A stretch of DNA of 64,000 bases from Pseudomonas alkylphenolica (GCF_000746525.1 NZ_CP009048.1:4529501-4593500), one strand, 5' to 3'; positions 55,044 to 64,000 are shown, numbered from the stretch's first letter. Notes: generated from the sequence alone by a model not told the origin. Program-made: numbers and translations.

Positions 55044-55856
55044 ATGCTCCCCTTGTCACCCAGTTTGCTACCCAACCTGATCGCCGCCTGCCTGTATGCC
55101 GCCGCGACTCTCTATCAAGGCTCCCGTCTGGCGCAAGGCGCCAAGGCCGACAAACGCCTGCTCGGCCTGCTGGGCGCGCTGGCGGTTGTCGCCCAGGGCA
55201 CGGCACTGTTCTGGCAGTTGCTCACGCCCCTGGGCCTGAGCCTGGACTTCTTCAGTGCCGCCAGTCTGATCGCCACGGCGGTGATTACCCTGACCTTGCT
55301 GGCCTGCCTGCGCATTCCGGTGGAAAACCTGCTGCTGCTGTTGTTCCCGCTGGGCATGCTGACGGCGCTGACTTCACAGTTCGCGCCACCGGGCACGGTG
55401 CCGCTGATCAACGAAGAACCGGGGATTCTGGCGCATATTCTGCTGTCGATCCTGGCCTACGGCATGTTCACCATCGCCGTGTTCCAGGCGCTGTTGCTGC
55501 TGCTTCAAGATCACCAGCTCAAACACAAGCACCCTTCGGGGCTGATCAAGAACTTCCCGCCCCTGCAAACCATGGAAAGCCTGCTGTTCGGCTTTCTCTG
55601 GGCCGGCTGGGGGCTGCTGTCGCTGTCGCTGATTTCCGGCTGGCTGTTCCTCGACAACCTGTTTGCCCAGCACCTGGTGCACAAGACCTTGCTGGCCTGC
55701 GTGGCCTGGATAGTCTTCAGTGTGCTGCTGTGGGGCCGCACCCGTCTGGGCTGGCGCGGTCACAAGGCAATCCGCTGGACCCTGGCCGGGTTCTGCCTGC
55801 TGATGCTGGCCTACTTCGGCAGCAAGCTGGTACGCGAATTCATCCTGCATATCTGA
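55044..55856 (+). CDS. CcsA-like inner-membrane protein (YpjD/CorE type)
   Basis: 270 residues from the ATG at 55044 (MLPLSPSLLPNLIAACLYAA), with AGGA close upstream; a longer frame back to 54465 is antisense to ffh. Eight or so membrane helices and the CcsA-type sequence GILAHILLSILAYGMFTIAV are present, with LLSLSLISGWLF in place of the haem-handling WGxxW motif of true CcsA. E. coli YpjD is tied to the CorA/CorB divalent-cation genes, and here a corB-like gene follows after 12 bases, supporting that pairing rather than cytochrome c assembly. Confidence 0.88.
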   Translation: MLPLSPSLLPNLIAACLYAAATLYQGSRLAQGAKADKRLLGLLGALAVVAQGTALFWQLLTPLGLSLDFFSAASLIATAVITLTLLACLRIPVENLLLLLFPLGMLTALTSQFAPPGTVPLINEEPGILAHILLSILAYGMFTIAVFQALLLLLQDHQLKHKHPSGLIKNFPPLQTMESLLFGFLWAGWGLLSLSLISGWLFLDNLFAQHLVHKTLLACVAWIVFSVLLWGRTRLGWRGHKAIRWTLAGFCLLMLAYFGSKLVREFILHI

Positions 55857-55868
55857 CGGGCACAGTTA

Positions 55869-57080
55869 ATGGACGCGCTGCCGTTAGGCCCCTTGCTTGG
55901 CATACTGGTACTGGCCCTGCTCTGGTCGGCGCTGTTCACTGCGGTGGACGCCGCCCAGCAACAACTCAATAGCGCCCGGCGCAACGGCCTGACCGACGAA
56001 CACCCGGAACTGGCGGTCGCGCCACAGGCCCTGGTGCTCTGCTCGACCCTGGGCAAACTGCTGGTGCTGGCCCTGGCCTGTCTGCTGGGTCAGCGCTACA
56101 GCGGTGAGCACGGTTTCTGGCTGGCCGGGCTGGGCGCCGCTGTCGTACTGCTGGTGCTGGCCGAATACCTGCCACGGCAACTGGCCCGGCGCAATCCGCA
56201 CACCTTCATTGCCCTGGGCAACAGCCTGCTCAAAGCGCCGCTCAAGCTGCTCCAGCCCCTGGCCTGGCTGCTCGATGGCTGCGCGCGATTGCTGCTGCGC
56301 CCGTTTCGCATCCAGCCGCATGCGGTGAGCCTGCACGAGCAGGACGACGATTCCGACGCCGAAGAACACCTGCACGCCGACCATCGCTTGAATCTGCCCG
56401 AAAGCCTGCTGGCGCTGGACAAGATCACCGTCAATGACATTCTGGTGCCGCGCAACGACGTTGACGGTATCAACCTCGACGACTCGATCGAGGCGATCAT
56501 CGAGCAACTGATCATCAGCCGCCACACCCGCCTGCCGGTGTACCACAGCGACATCAACCAGGTCGAAGCCATCCTCAACACCAAGCTGATCAGTCACCTG
56601 CTGCCCAAGGCCGAATTGACCCGCGAGGCCCTGCAGGCGGCCTGTTACGACCCCTACTTCGTCCCGGAAAGCACGCCCCTGCAATTGCAGTTGCTCAACT
56701 TCCACAAGCAACAGCGGCGCCTCGGCGTGGTGGTCGACGAATATGGCGAGGTATTGGGCATCGTCACCCTCGAAGACATTCTCGAGGAGATCGTCGGCGA
56801 ATTCGAAGACGAGCACCACCAGGACAACCCGCACATTCACCCGCAGGGCGACGGGCGCTTCGTCATTGAAGGTACCGTATCGATTCGCGAGCTTAACCGC
56901 AGCCTCGGCTGGCACCTGCCCAGCGACGGGCCGAAGACCCTCAACGGCCTGGTTACCGAAGCGCTGGAAAGCATTCCGGCCAGTGCGGTATGCCTGAAGA
57001 TCGGCCGTTATCGCCTGGAAATCCTCGAAACAGAAGACAATTGTGCCAGCCGCATACTGGTCTGGACCGTGACTCGCTAG
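55869..57080 (+). CDS. CorB/CorC-type (CNNM/HlyC) membrane protein with CBS domains
   Basis: 403 residues. An N-terminal DUF21 membrane domain (about 1-140, four hydrophobic segments, the first LLGILVLALLWSALFTAVDAA), a CBS pair (about 175-300, ITVNDILVPRNDVDGINL and RRLGVVVDEYGEVLGIVTLE) and a C-terminal CorC_HlyC transporter-associated domain (GRFVIEGTVSIRELNRSLGW). CNNM/CorB proteins move or sense Mg2+ with ATP bound by the CBS pair. Operon with the ccsA-like gene. Confidence 0.92.
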   Translation: MDALPLGPLLGILVLALLWSALFTAVDAAQQQLNSARRNGLTDEHPELAVAPQALVLCSTLGKLLVLALACLLGQRYSGEHGFWLAGLGAAVVLLVLAEYLPRQLARRNPHTFIALGNSLLKAPLKLLQPLAWLLDGCARLLLRPFRIQPHAVSLHEQDDDSDAEEHLHADHRLNLPESLLALDKITVNDILVPRNDVDGINLDDSIEAIIEQLIISRHTRLPVYHSDINQVEAILNTKLISHLLPKAELTREALQAACYDPYFVPESTPLQLQLLNFHKQQRRLGVVVDEYGEVLGIVTLEDILEEIVGEFEDEHHQDNPHIHPQGDGRFVIEGTVSIRELNRSLGWHLPSDGPKTLNGLVTEALESIPASAVCLKIGRYRLEILETEDNCASRILVWTVTR

Positions 57081-57357
57081 CTATACTCGGAGCACGCTTA
57101 CCCAGCCTGGCCGTCTCGCTTGCTACCCGCTCCCAGCGTCTCCCGGCCAGCCCGCACAACTGAATAGCGCGCTTTTCCGGCATTGCTTCACACCCCGAAC
57201 ATTGCCTGCGCCGCCCCTATCCCCAACGGGCGTATGCTCAGTCACGCGACCAACAACAATACGCTTCGGCTCCCGCTTGCGGCGCCTGTGTGCTGATGCC
57301 TGCCCGTGCAGGCCGGCAACGGCGTCCATGGAGCACTCGACTGTCAGGGATAATCGC

Positions 57358-58662
57358 ATGACGACCAGCAGCACCTACTCCGAAACGGCCCAGGCCAGCC
57401 CCGGCAACTCGCCGGCACGGGTGGCCACCGCCAGCTTTATCGGCACCGCCATCGAGTTCTACGATTTCTACGTCTACGCCACCGCTGCCGCGCTGGTGAT
57501 CGGCCCGGTGTTCTTCCCGCAGACCTCCGGCACCGCACAGATGCTCTCGGCGTTCCTCACCTTCGGCATCGCCTTCCTCGCCCGCCCTCTGGGCTCTGCC
57601 CTGTTCGGCCATTTCGGTGACCGTATCGGGCGCAAATCGACCCTGGTCGCCTCGCTGCTGCTGATGGGCGTGTGTACCACGCTGATCGGCGTGCTGCCGG
57701 GCTATGACAGCATTGGCGCCTGGGCACCGATCCTGCTCTGCGTACTGCGCTTCGGCCAGGGCCTGGGCCTTGGTGGCGAATGGGGCGGCGCGGCGCTGCT
57801 GGCCACCGAGAACGCACCGAAAGGCAAACGGGCCTGGTTCGGCATGTTCCCGCAGTTGGGCCCCTCGATTGGTTTTCTGGCCGCAAATGGTCTGTTCCTG
57901 ACCCTGGCGATGACCCTCACGGACGAGCAGTTCCGTAGCTGGGGCTGGCGGATTCCTTTCCTGCTCAGCGCGGCGCTGGTGATCGTTGGCCTGTATGTGC
58001 GCCTTAAACTCGAAGAAACGCCAATTTTCGCCAAGGCCGTGGCGCGTCACGAGCGGGTGAAAATGCCGGTGATCGAACTCTTCTCGCACTACTGGATGCC
58101 GGTTTTGCTGGGGGCTTCGGCCATGGTGGTGTGTTACGCGCTGTTCTACATCTCCACGGTGTTCTCGCTCAGCTATGGCGTATCGACCCTGGGTTACAGC
58201 CGCGAAACTTTCCTTGGCCTGCTGTGCTTTGCGGTGCTGTTCATGGCCCTGGCCACACCGCTGTCAGCCTGGCTCAGCGATCGCTACGGGCGTAAACCGG
58301 TGCTGATTGTCGGCGCAGTGCTGGCGATTCTCTCGGGCTTTACCATGCAGCCGTTACTGACCTCGGGTTCCACTGCCGGGGTGGCGCTGTTCCTGGCCAT
58401 CGAGCTGTTCTTGATGGGCGTGACCTTCGCGCCGATGGGTGCGCTGCTGCCTGAGCTGTTTCCGACCCATGTGCGTTATACCGGTGCTTCCGCGGCGTAT
58501 AACCTGGGCGGTATCGTCGGGGCTTCGGCGGCACCGTTCTTTGCCCAGAAGCTGGTGGCGATGGGGGGCTTGAGCTGGGTTGGCGGGTATGTGTCGGCAG
58601 CGGCGGTGTTGAGCCTAATTGCCGTGCTGTGCCTGAAAGAGACCCGGCATTCGGAGCTGTAG
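57358..58662 (+). CDS. MFS transporter, metabolite:H+ symporter family
   Basis: 434 residues from the ATG at 57358 (AGGGA upstream); the frame is open to 57202. About 12 membrane helices. The MHS-family signature TASFIGTAIEFYDFYVYATA opens helix 1, the loop 2-3 motif GHFGDRIGRKSTLVASLL and the mirror motif SDRYGRKPVLIVGAVLA in loop 8-9 are intact. Family members carry small acids or zwitterions (alpha-ketoglutarate, shikimate, proline/betaine); the substrate here is not decidable. The 277-base gap before it (57081-57357) shows no gene and likely contains its promoter. Confidence 0.92.
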   Translation: MTTSSTYSETAQASPGNSPARVATASFIGTAIEFYDFYVYATAAALVIGPVFFPQTSGTAQMLSAFLTFGIAFLARPLGSALFGHFGDRIGRKSTLVASLLLMGVCTTLIGVLPGYDSIGAWAPILLCVLRFGQGLGLGGEWGGAALLATENAPKGKRAWFGMFPQLGPSIGFLAANGLFLTLAMTLTDEQFRSWGWRIPFLLSAALVIVGLYVRLKLEETPIFAKAVARHERVKMPVIELFSHYWMPVLLGASAMVVCYALFYISTVFSLSYGVSTLGYSRETFLGLLCFAVLFMALATPLSAWLSDRYGRKPVLIVGAVLAILSGFTMQPLLTSGSTAGVALFLAIELFLMGVTFAPMGALLPELFPTHVRYTGASAAYNLGGIVGASAAPFFAQKLVAMGGLSWVGGYVSAAAVLSLIAVLCLKETRHSEL

Positions 58663-58668
58663 AAGCAT

Positions 58669-58730
58669 CGCGGGGCAAGCCCGCTCCCACAGGCCATTAA
58701 AAAACCTGTGGGAGCGGGCTTGCCCCGCGA
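58669..58730. repeat. Inverted REP pair
   Basis: Opposed REP cores between the convergent MHS transporter and purT genes. Confidence 0.95.
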
Positions 58731-58736
58731 AAAAAT

Positions 58737-59918
58737 TTACAACTCTACTTTCACGGCCTGAGAAGCCCGGGTCGCCTTGGCCCGCGCAGCCTCGATCGAC
58801 TCGTCACGCGCCAGGCACACACCCATGCGGCGCTGACCGTTGACTTCAGGCTTGCCGAACAGGCGAATGGCGGTATCCGGTTCGCTCAACGCGGCGCCAA
58901 GGTTGGCGAAAGCCGTCTGTTGCGATTGACCCTCGACCAGAATCACCGCCGAGGCGGACGGACCGAACTGACGAATCAGTGGGATCGGCAGGCCAAGGAT
59001 TGCCCGCGCATGCAGGGCGAACTGCGACAGGTCTTGAGAGATCAGGGTCACCAGACCGGTATCGTGCGGACGTGGCGACACTTCGCTGAACCACACCTGA
59101 TCACCTTTGATGAACAGTTCGACACCAAACAGACCACGACCGCCCAGCGCCTCAGTGACCGCCTTGGCCACCCGCTCGGATTCGGCCAGCGCCACCGGGC
59201 TCATGGCTTGCGGCTGCCAGGACTCCTGGTAATCGCCCTTCTCCTGACGATGACCAACCGGCGCACAGAACGTAGTGCCACCGATATGACGAACGGTCAG
59301 CAGGGTAATTTCGTAGTCGAAGTCGATGAAGCCTTCAATGATCACCCGGCCCTTGCCGGCACGCCCGCCTTCCTGGGCATAGTCCCAGGCTTTCTGCACA
59401 TCATCAGCACTGCGCAGCAGGCTCTGGCCCTTGCCCGAGGAACTCATCACCGGTTTGACCACGCACGGGAAACCCAGGTCGTCGACCGCGTTGCGGTAGT
59501 CCTCGAAGGTATCGGCAAAGTGGTAAGGCGAGGTTGGCAGATCCAGCTCTTCGGCCGCCAGACGGCGAATGCCTTCGCGGTTCATGGTCAGCTGCGTGGC
59601 ACGCGCGGTCGGCACCACGTTGAAGCCTTCGTTTTCCAGCTCGACCAGAGTCGCGGTGGCAATGGCTTCGATTTCCGGCACGATGTAGTGCGGCTTCTCG
59701 GCCTCGATCACCGCCCGCAGTGCTGCGCCATCGAGCATGTTGATGACATGGCTGCGATGGGCCACTTGCATGGCCGGGGCATTGGCGTAACGGTCCACGG
59801 CAATCACTTCAACGCCCAGGCGTTGCAGTTCAATCACCACTTCCTTGCCCAGCTCGCCACAGCCACAGAGCAGTACGCGGGTCGCGGTCGGCGACAATGG
59901 GGTTCCGATACGGGTCAT
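58737..59918 (-). CDS. purT: Formate-dependent phosphoribosylglycinamide formyltransferase PurT
   Basis: 393 residues. An ATP-grasp enzyme that makes FGAR from GAR with free formate and ATP, the folate-independent alternative to PurN. The N-terminal [20 protein letters not shown], the ATP-grasp segments [18 protein letters not shown] and [20 protein letters not shown], and [15 protein letters not shown] are present. GAGGAC precedes the start. Downstream is a REP pair. Confidence 0.97.
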   Translation of the reverse strand: MTRIGTPLSPTATRVLLCGCGELGKEVVIELQRLGVEVIAVDRYANAPAMQVAHRSHVINMLDGAALRAVIEAEKPHYIVPEIEAIATATLVELENEGFNVVPTARATQLTMNREGIRRLAAEELDLPTSPYHFADTFEDYRNAVDDLGFPCVVKPVMSSSGKGQSLLRSADDVQKAWDYAQEGGRAGKGRVIIEGFIDFDYEITLLTVRHIGGTTFCAPVGHRQEKGDYQESWQPQAMSPVALAESERVAKAVTEALGGRGLFGVELFIKGDQVWFSEVSPRPHDTGLVTLISQDLSQFALHARAILGLPIPLIRQFGPSASAVILVEGQSQQTAFANLGAALSEPDTAIRLFGKPEVNGQRRMGVCLARDESIEAARAKATRASQAVKVEL

Positions 59919-60014
59919 TTCAGGTCCTCAGAGGGAAGGATTCCAGGACTGCCCGATGATCAGGCCAGTCCGGTGAAAAGGAGCGCCATTTTACATCAAC
60001 CGGACCGCTGGGCC

Positions 60015-60482
60015 TCAGCCAGTGATGGCAGTCTTGCGCAGACGCCAGACCATGATCAGCCACACCGCGGTGACCCCGGCGAATTTCGAGGCCAGGGCGG
60101 TGCCGGCCACAGCCGGGGTCAAGGCACCGATCATGCCGAAGAAGATGAAGGTGTCGATCGGGATGCTCAGCGCCGAGCTCAGCCACAGGCGGTCGTGCAA
60201 CGGCCGCTTGGTAATGCTGAAGACCAGCCAGTCGATCAGTTCGGAGACCGCGAAGGCGCTGGCACTGGCCAGGGCAATGGCAGGCTCGGAGGTGACATAG
60301 GACAGCACCAGCGCGACCAGCATGGCGACCAGCGCACCGTGACCGTAGCGGGTCTGCACCATGTCACGGAGGATAAACACCAGCCCGCCCCAGGCGGACC
60401 AGATGACGTCCAGGTGCGGGGCACTGGAGAAGGCGTAGTTGATCAGCACGACACTGCTGATGTAGGCAATCAGAAAAGGCAT
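60015..60482 (-). CDS. VUT-family (queuosine precursor transporter-like) membrane protein
   Basis: 155 residues with five or six predicted membrane helices. It belongs to the DUF165/VUT group, whose better known members (YhhQ) import preQ0/preQ1. Recognisable parts are GGLVFILRDMVQTRYGHG and the helix pair SASAFAVSELIDWLVFSITK with SALSIPIDTFIFFGMIG. Short for the family but apparently complete. Substrate assignment is by family only. Confidence 0.85.
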   Translation of the reverse strand: MPFLIAYISSVVLINYAFSSAPHLDVIWSAWGGLVFILRDMVQTRYGHGALVAMLVALVLSYVTSEPAIALASASAFAVSELIDWLVFSITKRPLHDRLWLSSALSIPIDTFIFFGMIGALTPAVAGTALASKFAGVTAVWLIMVWRLRKTAITG

Positions 60483-60545
60483 GGAATAGACCGCTGGGCA
60501 AGCCCTACAGGGTACTTGAGCAGCCGCCCGCGGCCAAGTGGCGGA

Positions 60546-60758
60546 TCAGCACGGCGCGCCACTGACGCTAAAGATCAGCCCCGCCGCCACAGCCCGCTCG
60601 TGGCACAGCTTGAGCACCTGACGACGTTCGCTGTTGTCCATTCGGCCCCAGCGGGTGATTTCCGCAGCGCTGCGCTGACAGCCGGTGCAGATGTCGGCCT
60701 CGTCCAGGGCACAGATTTGCACGCAGGGCGAGGCGACCGGACGCTCAGTACTACTCAT
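60546..60758 (-). CDS. DUF1289 small cysteine-rich protein
   Basis: 70 residues from the ATG at 60758, which has AGGAGG five bases upstream and overlaps the stop of the carbonic-anhydrase gene by one base (TGATG). Four conserved cysteines, in PCVQICALDEADICTGC plus one later (LKLCHE), suggest a metal or Fe-S binding site, and the motif EITRWGRMDNSERRQVL is the family signature. Function unknown. Co-transcribed with the upstream gene. Confidence 0.9.
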   Translation of the reverse strand: MSSTERPVASPCVQICALDEADICTGCQRSAAEITRWGRMDNSERRQVLKLCHERAVAAGLIFSVSGAPC

Positions 60759-61282
60759 CAATCCTCCTGCGGCGCCAGATCGCGGGCATAGCGCTCGGCG
60801 TTATGCACGTAATGCGCGGCACTGGCTTCAAGCATCTTCCTCTGCGCTTCGGTCAGTTCGCGCACGACCTTGCCTGGCGAACCCATCACCAGCGAGCCGT
60901 CGGGAATTTCCTTGCCCTCTGGAATCAGCGCGTTGGCGCCAATGATGCAGTATTTGCCGATGCGCGCACCGTTGAGAATCACCGCGTTGATGCCGACCAG
61001 GCTGTAATCACCGACGCTGCAGCCATGCAACATGGCGTTGTGACCGATGGTCACGCCTTTACCCAGGGTCAGCGGCGCGCCCATGTCGGTATGCATCACC
61101 GTACCGTCCTGAACATTACTGTTCTCGCCGATGTCGATCAGTTCGTTGTCGCCGCGCAGTACCGCGCCGAACCAGACACTGGCCCCCGCCTGCAGGCGTA
61201 CTTTACCGATCAGTGTGGCAGTGGGCGCCGCCCAGCTGCGTGGATGGGTTTCGACCCGCAGGTCGCCCAGACGGTATTTCAT
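60758..61282 (-). CDS. Gamma-carbonic-anhydrase-family protein (YrdA/PaaY type)
   Basis: 174 residues from the ATG at 61282, preceded by GAGGAA. A left-handed beta-helix of hexapeptide repeats; zinc-ligand histidines appear in [10 protein letters not shown] and [11 protein letters not shown], and [10 protein letters not shown] marks the end of the helix. Members hydrate CO2 or act as thioesterases; which one applies here is unknown. Overlaps DUF1289. Confidence 0.9.
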   Translation of the reverse strand: MKYRLGDLRVETHPRSWAAPTATLIGKVRLQAGASVWFGAVLRGDNELIDIGENSNVQDGTVMHTDMGAPLTLGKGVTIGHNAMLHGCSVGDYSLVGINAVILNGARIGKYCIIGANALIPEGKEIPDGSLVMGSPGKVVRELTEAQRKMLEASAAHYVHNAERYARDLAPQED

Positions 61283-61325
61283 GCGTGGTTCCTCACGGTG
61301 CGGCAGTGGTGGCGGGTGAACCCGC

Positions 61326-61925
61326 TCAAATTGGAATGAAGCGCTCAGGCGGCTTGTGCAGATTGATGTCGGCATCGTAAAGCAAGTTGACCAGTTCGAC
61401 GATCATGATCGCCGACAACCCCCAGATCTTGTACTCACCAAAGCGGTAGCTGGGCACGTACCAACTGCGCCCCTGGTAATCGATACGGTGGGTGTGATCG
61501 CGCGGATCCTGGCGAAAGAACTCCAGCGGCACCGTGAACACGGCGGCGATTTCAGCATCATTGGCCTGGTACTCGACATAATCGGGGATCAGGCCGACGA
61601 AAGGCGTGACCTTCAGGCCATGCAACGAGATCAGCGGGCTCAAGGGGCCGATGATTTCCACCAGGCCTGGCGGCAGACCGATTTCTTCTTCAGCTTCGCG
61701 CAGGGCGGTAAACACCAGATCGGGGTCTTCCGGGTCGCGGCGCCCGCCAGGGAAAGCCACTTCGCCACCATGGGTCGACAAGCCCTTGGCGCGCAAGGTC
61801 AAGACCAGTTCAGGCTCTTCGCTGCGGGTAATCGGCAATAACACTGCGGCCTCGGGAAAACGACGATCGGTTTCCAGGGTGCCCGGCGTATGACTGCTCA
61901 CGCGGCGAAGTAGCTCGTCCAGCAT
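61326..61925 (-). CDS. CoA pyrophosphatase, Nudix family (NudL type)
   Basis: 199 residues from [20 protein letters not shown] at 61925; the frame is open to 62039 but upstream sequence belongs to the divergent promoter region. The Nudix box is [20 protein letters not shown] followed by EEIGL, preceded by the CoA-specific pattern [20 protein letters not shown]. It cleaves CoA to 3',5'-ADP and 4'-phosphopantetheine. Divergent from another Nudix gene with 133 bases between starts. Confidence 0.92.
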   Translation of the reverse strand: MLDELLRRVSSHTPGTLETDRRFPEAAVLLPITRSEEPELVLTLRAKGLSTHGGEVAFPGGRRDPEDPDLVFTALREAEEEIGLPPGLVEIIGPLSPLISLHGLKVTPFVGLIPDYVEYQANDAEIAAVFTVPLEFFRQDPRDHTHRIDYQGRSWYVPSYRFGEYKIWGLSAIMIVELVNLLYDADINLHKPPERFIPI

Positions 61926-62058
61926 TGCTCTCTCTCGATTCCAAAGCATGACCTGCATGATGCACCAAAGCCGCGAGCCGCCCAAGCCCCGAGGTGAACC
62001 GGCTTGCAGCCGCGGTGAAAGTCGCGCCAAGATAAGCACAACCTATAGGAATAAAAGC

Positions 62059-62613
62059 ATGAAATTCTGCAGCGCGTGCGGTAATCCGGTGATTCAGCGT
62101 ATTCCCGAAGGCGACACCCGCCTGCGCTATGTCTGCGATCACTGCCATACCATCCATTACCAGAACCCCAACATCGTCGCCGGCGTGCTACCGACCTGGG
62201 GTAGCCAGGTGCTGTTGTGCCGCCGAGCCATCGAGCCACGCCGCGGCTACTGGACCCTGCCCGCCGGTTTCATGGAGAACGGTGAAACCCTGGAGCAGGC
62301 CGCCCGCCGCGAAACCGTCGAGGAAGCCTGCGCTCGCGTCGGGCAGATGAGCCTGTACCAGCTGTTCGACTTGCCGCATATCAACCAGGTGCACGTGTTC
62401 TTTCGCGCCGAACTGGCCGACCTGGACTTTGCCGTCGGCGTCGAAAGCCTGGAAGTACGGCTTTTCGATGAAAGTGACATCCCATGGGACGAGCTGGCTT
62501 TCCGCACCGTCAGTCGTACCCTAAAATGCTACTATCGTGACCGCATCGAGCAGTCCTACCCGATTGGCAGCGAATGCCTGTCGCCAATGCTCGCCTCGTC
62601 ACCCAACACCTAG
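62059..62613 (+). CDS. Nudix hydrolase with zinc ribbon (NudC-like)
   Basis: 184 residues. An N-terminal zinc ribbon (CSACG and CDHCH, residues 4-33) is followed by a Nudix domain, box GFMENGETLEQAARRETVEE then ACARV, in which the usual Gly is Cys as in many of these proteins. The YQNPNIVAGVLPTWGSQVLL segment is typical. Likely substrate is a nucleotide-sugar or dinucleotide pyrophosphate; it lacks the SQPWPFPxS NADH motif of true NudC. Start ATG at 62059 with TAGGAA upstream. Confidence 0.9.
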   Translation: MKFCSACGNPVIQRIPEGDTRLRYVCDHCHTIHYQNPNIVAGVLPTWGSQVLLCRRAIEPRRGYWTLPAGFMENGETLEQAARRETVEEACARVGQMSLYQLFDLPHINQVHVFFRAELADLDFAVGVESLEVRLFDESDIPWDELAFRTVSRTLKCYYRDRIEQSYPIGSECLSPMLASSPNT

Positions 62614-62632
62614 TTTTCAGGGATATCGTTTC

Positions 62633-63190
62633 ATGCGCTGGTTGTTTGCCCTTTTCTGCCTCAGTGTGACATCGGTGTCCCAGGCAGCGTTTACCGAAAC
62701 GATCGTGACCAAGCCGATCGAAAAGGTCGCGCCCTCGCCGCTCCAGCTCAAACCCGAGCATTCGGTGCTCATCGACAAAGTCCTGGTACTTAAGTCGGAA
62801 CGGCGCCTGCAACTGATCAGCGCCGGTGCGCCGCTGAAAACCTACCGCATCTCGCTGGGCAAGCAGCCCAAGGGGCCGAAGTTGCGTGAAGGCGACAAGC
62901 GCACCCCTGAGGGACTCTACTGGCTCGACTGGCGCAAAGAGAGTGACCGTTACAACCTGGCCATGCACGTGTCCTATCCGAACATCAGCGATTCGGCGCG
63001 GGCCCGGCGTGAAGGTGTAGAACCCGGCGGCATGATCATGATCCACGGCACGCCGCTGGACGAAGAATACCCTGAAGAATTCTTCCATACCCTGGACTGG
63101 ACCGAAGGCTGCATTGCCATGACCAATCGCGACATGCGCGAAGTGTGGGATTTGGTACCCGACGGCACGATGATCGAAATTCGCCCCTGA
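62633..63190 (+). CDS. L,D-transpeptidase family protein (YkuD domain)
   Basis: 185 residues, start MRWLFALFCLSVTSVSQA (signal peptide, cleavage near 18-19). The YkuD domain shows VLVLKSERRLQLISAGAPLK, GDKRTPEGLYWLDWRKE and the catalytic region MIMIHGTPL ... WTEGCIAMTN, in which Cys is the nucleophile and Thr replaces the more usual Ser. It would make or remodel 3-3 crosslinks or protein links in periplasmic peptidoglycan. Nineteen bases after the Nudix gene. A REP pair and a terminator follow. Confidence 0.92.
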   Translation: MRWLFALFCLSVTSVSQAAFTETIVTKPIEKVAPSPLQLKPEHSVLIDKVLVLKSERRLQLISAGAPLKTYRISLGKQPKGPKLREGDKRTPEGLYWLDWRKESDRYNLAMHVSYPNISDSARARREGVEPGGMIMIHGTPLDEEYPEEFFHTLDWTEGCIAMTNRDMREVWDLVPDGTMIEIRP

Positions 63191-63220
63191 GGCTACCCCC
63201 TGCCCCTGTGGATTCCCCCT

Positions 63221-63290
63221 GTGGGAGCGGGCTTGCCCCGCGATGTGATGTAGCTGACAGCTGGCAATCGCGGGGCAAGCCCGCTCCCAC
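63221..63290. repeat. Inverted REP pair, opposite arm order
   Basis: GGGAGCGGGCTTGCCCCGCG first, the complementary arm second, with a 24-base loop, between the L,D-transpeptidase gene and the terminator. Confidence 0.95.
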
Positions 63291-63303
63291 CGGGGACAGA
63301 CAC

Positions 63304-63342
63304 AAAAAAGCCGCGACCGATTTGCATCGGTCGCGGCTTTTT
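63304..63342. terminator. Bidirectional Rho-independent terminator
   Basis: Long stem AAAAAAGCCGCGACCGAT / ATCGGTCGCGGCTTTTTT with a four-base loop, between the convergent L,D-transpeptidase and NIF3-like genes. A/T tracts on both arms allow termination of both. Confidence 0.96.
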
Positions 63343-63350
63343 TACAGGCC

Positions 63351-63662
63351 TCAGAAGTCGGCGAGTTGCCAGACCTCATAAGCCGGTGTTTCGTAAGGAT
63401 GGCTGAGCTTGAGCGCAGCAACCACCGGCTTGATCAGCGCGTCGGCCACCACCAGCTCTACCCGCCACTCTTCGACCTGTTCGACCACACCGCTCTGCCC
63501 GATGAACGGCTGACTGCCGTCCAGCGGGCGGAACTGCCCCTGGCCCAACACCTGCCAGGCACAGCAGTCATAGTCGCCGATGCGTCCGCCGCCAGCGGCG
63601 AACACAGCAGTCTTGACCACGTCCACATGGCTGGGCGGGACGAAGAAGGCGAGTTTGTACAC
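63351..63662 (-). CDS. NIF3/YqfO-type small protein
   Basis: 103 residues from a GTG start at 63662, two bases after the purL stop, so coupled to purL. The sequence MYKLAFFVPPSHVDVVKTAV and the end LKLSHPYETPAYEVW match the small CutA-like domain inserted in NIF3/YqfO proteins; here it stands alone. Cytoplasmic; function unknown. It is followed by a strong terminator. Confidence 0.87.
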   Translation of the reverse strand: MYKLAFFVPPSHVDVVKTAVFAAGGGRIGDYDCCAWQVLGQGQFRPLDGSQPFIGQSGVVEQVEEWRVELVVADALIKPVVAALKLSHPYETPAYEVWQLADF

Positions 63663-63664
63663 CC

Positions 63665-64000
63665 TTAGTTCACCCAGGCCCGCGCGTTACGGAACATGCG
63701 CATCCATGCCGCGTCTTCGTTCCAGTCATCCGGACGCCAGGAGTTCTGCACGGCACGGAAGACCCGCTCAGGGTGCGGCATCATGATGGTGACGCGACCG
63801 TCGCGGCTGGTCAGGCCGGTGATCCCGCGCGGCGAACCGTTCGGGTTGGCCGGGTAGGTTTCAGTAACCTTGCCGTGGTTGTCGACAAAGCGCAGGGCCA
63901 CGCAACCGGACAGATCGGCTTCGAGCAAGGCTTCTTCGCTGGCGAATTCGGCATGGCCTTCACCGTGAGCGATGGCGATCGGCATGCGCGAACCGGCCAT
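63665..64000 (-). CDS. purL: Phosphoribosylformylglycinamidine synthase (C-terminal part)
   Basis: The last 111 codons of a reverse-strand gene that continues beyond the right edge. The glutamine amidotransferase domain end is clear: [12 protein letters not shown], the substrate-binding [16 protein letters not shown] (family YPxNPNGS), and the catalytic His-Glu in [13 protein letters not shown], ending [13 protein letters not shown]. It converts FGAR to FGAM with glutamine and ATP. The nominal Met at the window edge is internal. Confidence 0.95.
   Translation of the reverse strand: MAGSRMPIAIAHGEGHAEFASEEALLEADLSGCVALRFVDNHGKVTETYPANPNGSPRGITGLTSRDGRVTIMMPHPERVFRAVQNSWRPDDWNEDAAWMRMFRNARAWVN

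Noticed and set aside
58920..60791. 623-codon forward open frame
   Set aside because: Runs antisense across purT, the VUT gene and DUF1289; three real genes explain the region.

Overview
This window looks like a chromosomal segment of a fluorescent Pseudomonas, most likely of the P. putida group. The evidence is high GC with typical codon use, many short REP repeats with the core GCGGGGCAAGCCCGCTCCCA (mostly inverted pairs), a complete wspABCDEF-wspR chemosensory operon, and a gene order (tsaB-adk-ppc / lysS-prfB / wsp / polyamine ABC / recJ / thrC-hom-dsbC-xerD / rplS-trmD-rimM-rpsP / ffh / purT / purL) that I remember, without being able to check it here, as that of P. putida chromosomes.

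Layout. 0-4.5 kb: tsaB (cut by the left edge), adk, ppc and a small conserved gene. 4.5-8.4 kb: a TetR-led operon holding two lipoproteins, a QEGLA/DUF1704 putative metallopeptidase and a small membrane protein. 8.4-11.15 kb: lysS and prfB, the latter read through a programmed +1 frameshift. 11.15-13.0 kb: an AT-richer accessory pocket with Ig-like gene fragments and a second copy of the prfB promoter/leader. 13.0-21.4 kb: the Wsp system, which makes cyclic-di-GMP through WspR. 21.5-29.8 kb: a DUF533 protein, then a spermidine/putrescine uptake and catabolism operon (binding protein, ATPase, two permeases, aminobutyraldehyde dehydrogenase, spermidine dehydrogenase). 29.9-34.9 kb: an Old Yellow Enzyme, recJ, yaeQ and a family III CoA-transferase. 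34.9-44.0 kb: a Roc/Sad-type signalling locus (periplasmic binding-like protein, LuxR-type regulator, REC-EAL phosphodiesterase, BvgS-like hybrid kinase) whose phosphodiesterase gene is cut in two by an intact IS21-family element with a perfect 8-bp target duplication. 44.1-48.7 kb: thrC, hom, dsbC, xerD. 48.8-54.8 kb: a cation/proton antiporter, a thioesterase, the rpsP-rimM-trmD-rplS operon and ffh. 55-64 kb: ccsA-like and corB-like genes, an MHS transporter, purT, a VUT transporter, DUF1289, gamma carbonic anhydrase, two Nudix hydrolases, an L,D-transpeptidase, a NIF3-like protein and the end of purL.

Two regions deserve the closest look. In the prfB-wspR interval, a 243-244 bp copy of the prfB promoter, 5' leader and first 19 codons sits upstream of a small Ig-like gene, and a neighbouring block appears to have been inverted. 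In the Roc-like locus, the IS insertion removes a cyclic-di-GMP phosphodiesterase while the Wsp diguanylate cyclase 23 kb away stays intact. Most of the rest is ordinary, well-conserved core genome.
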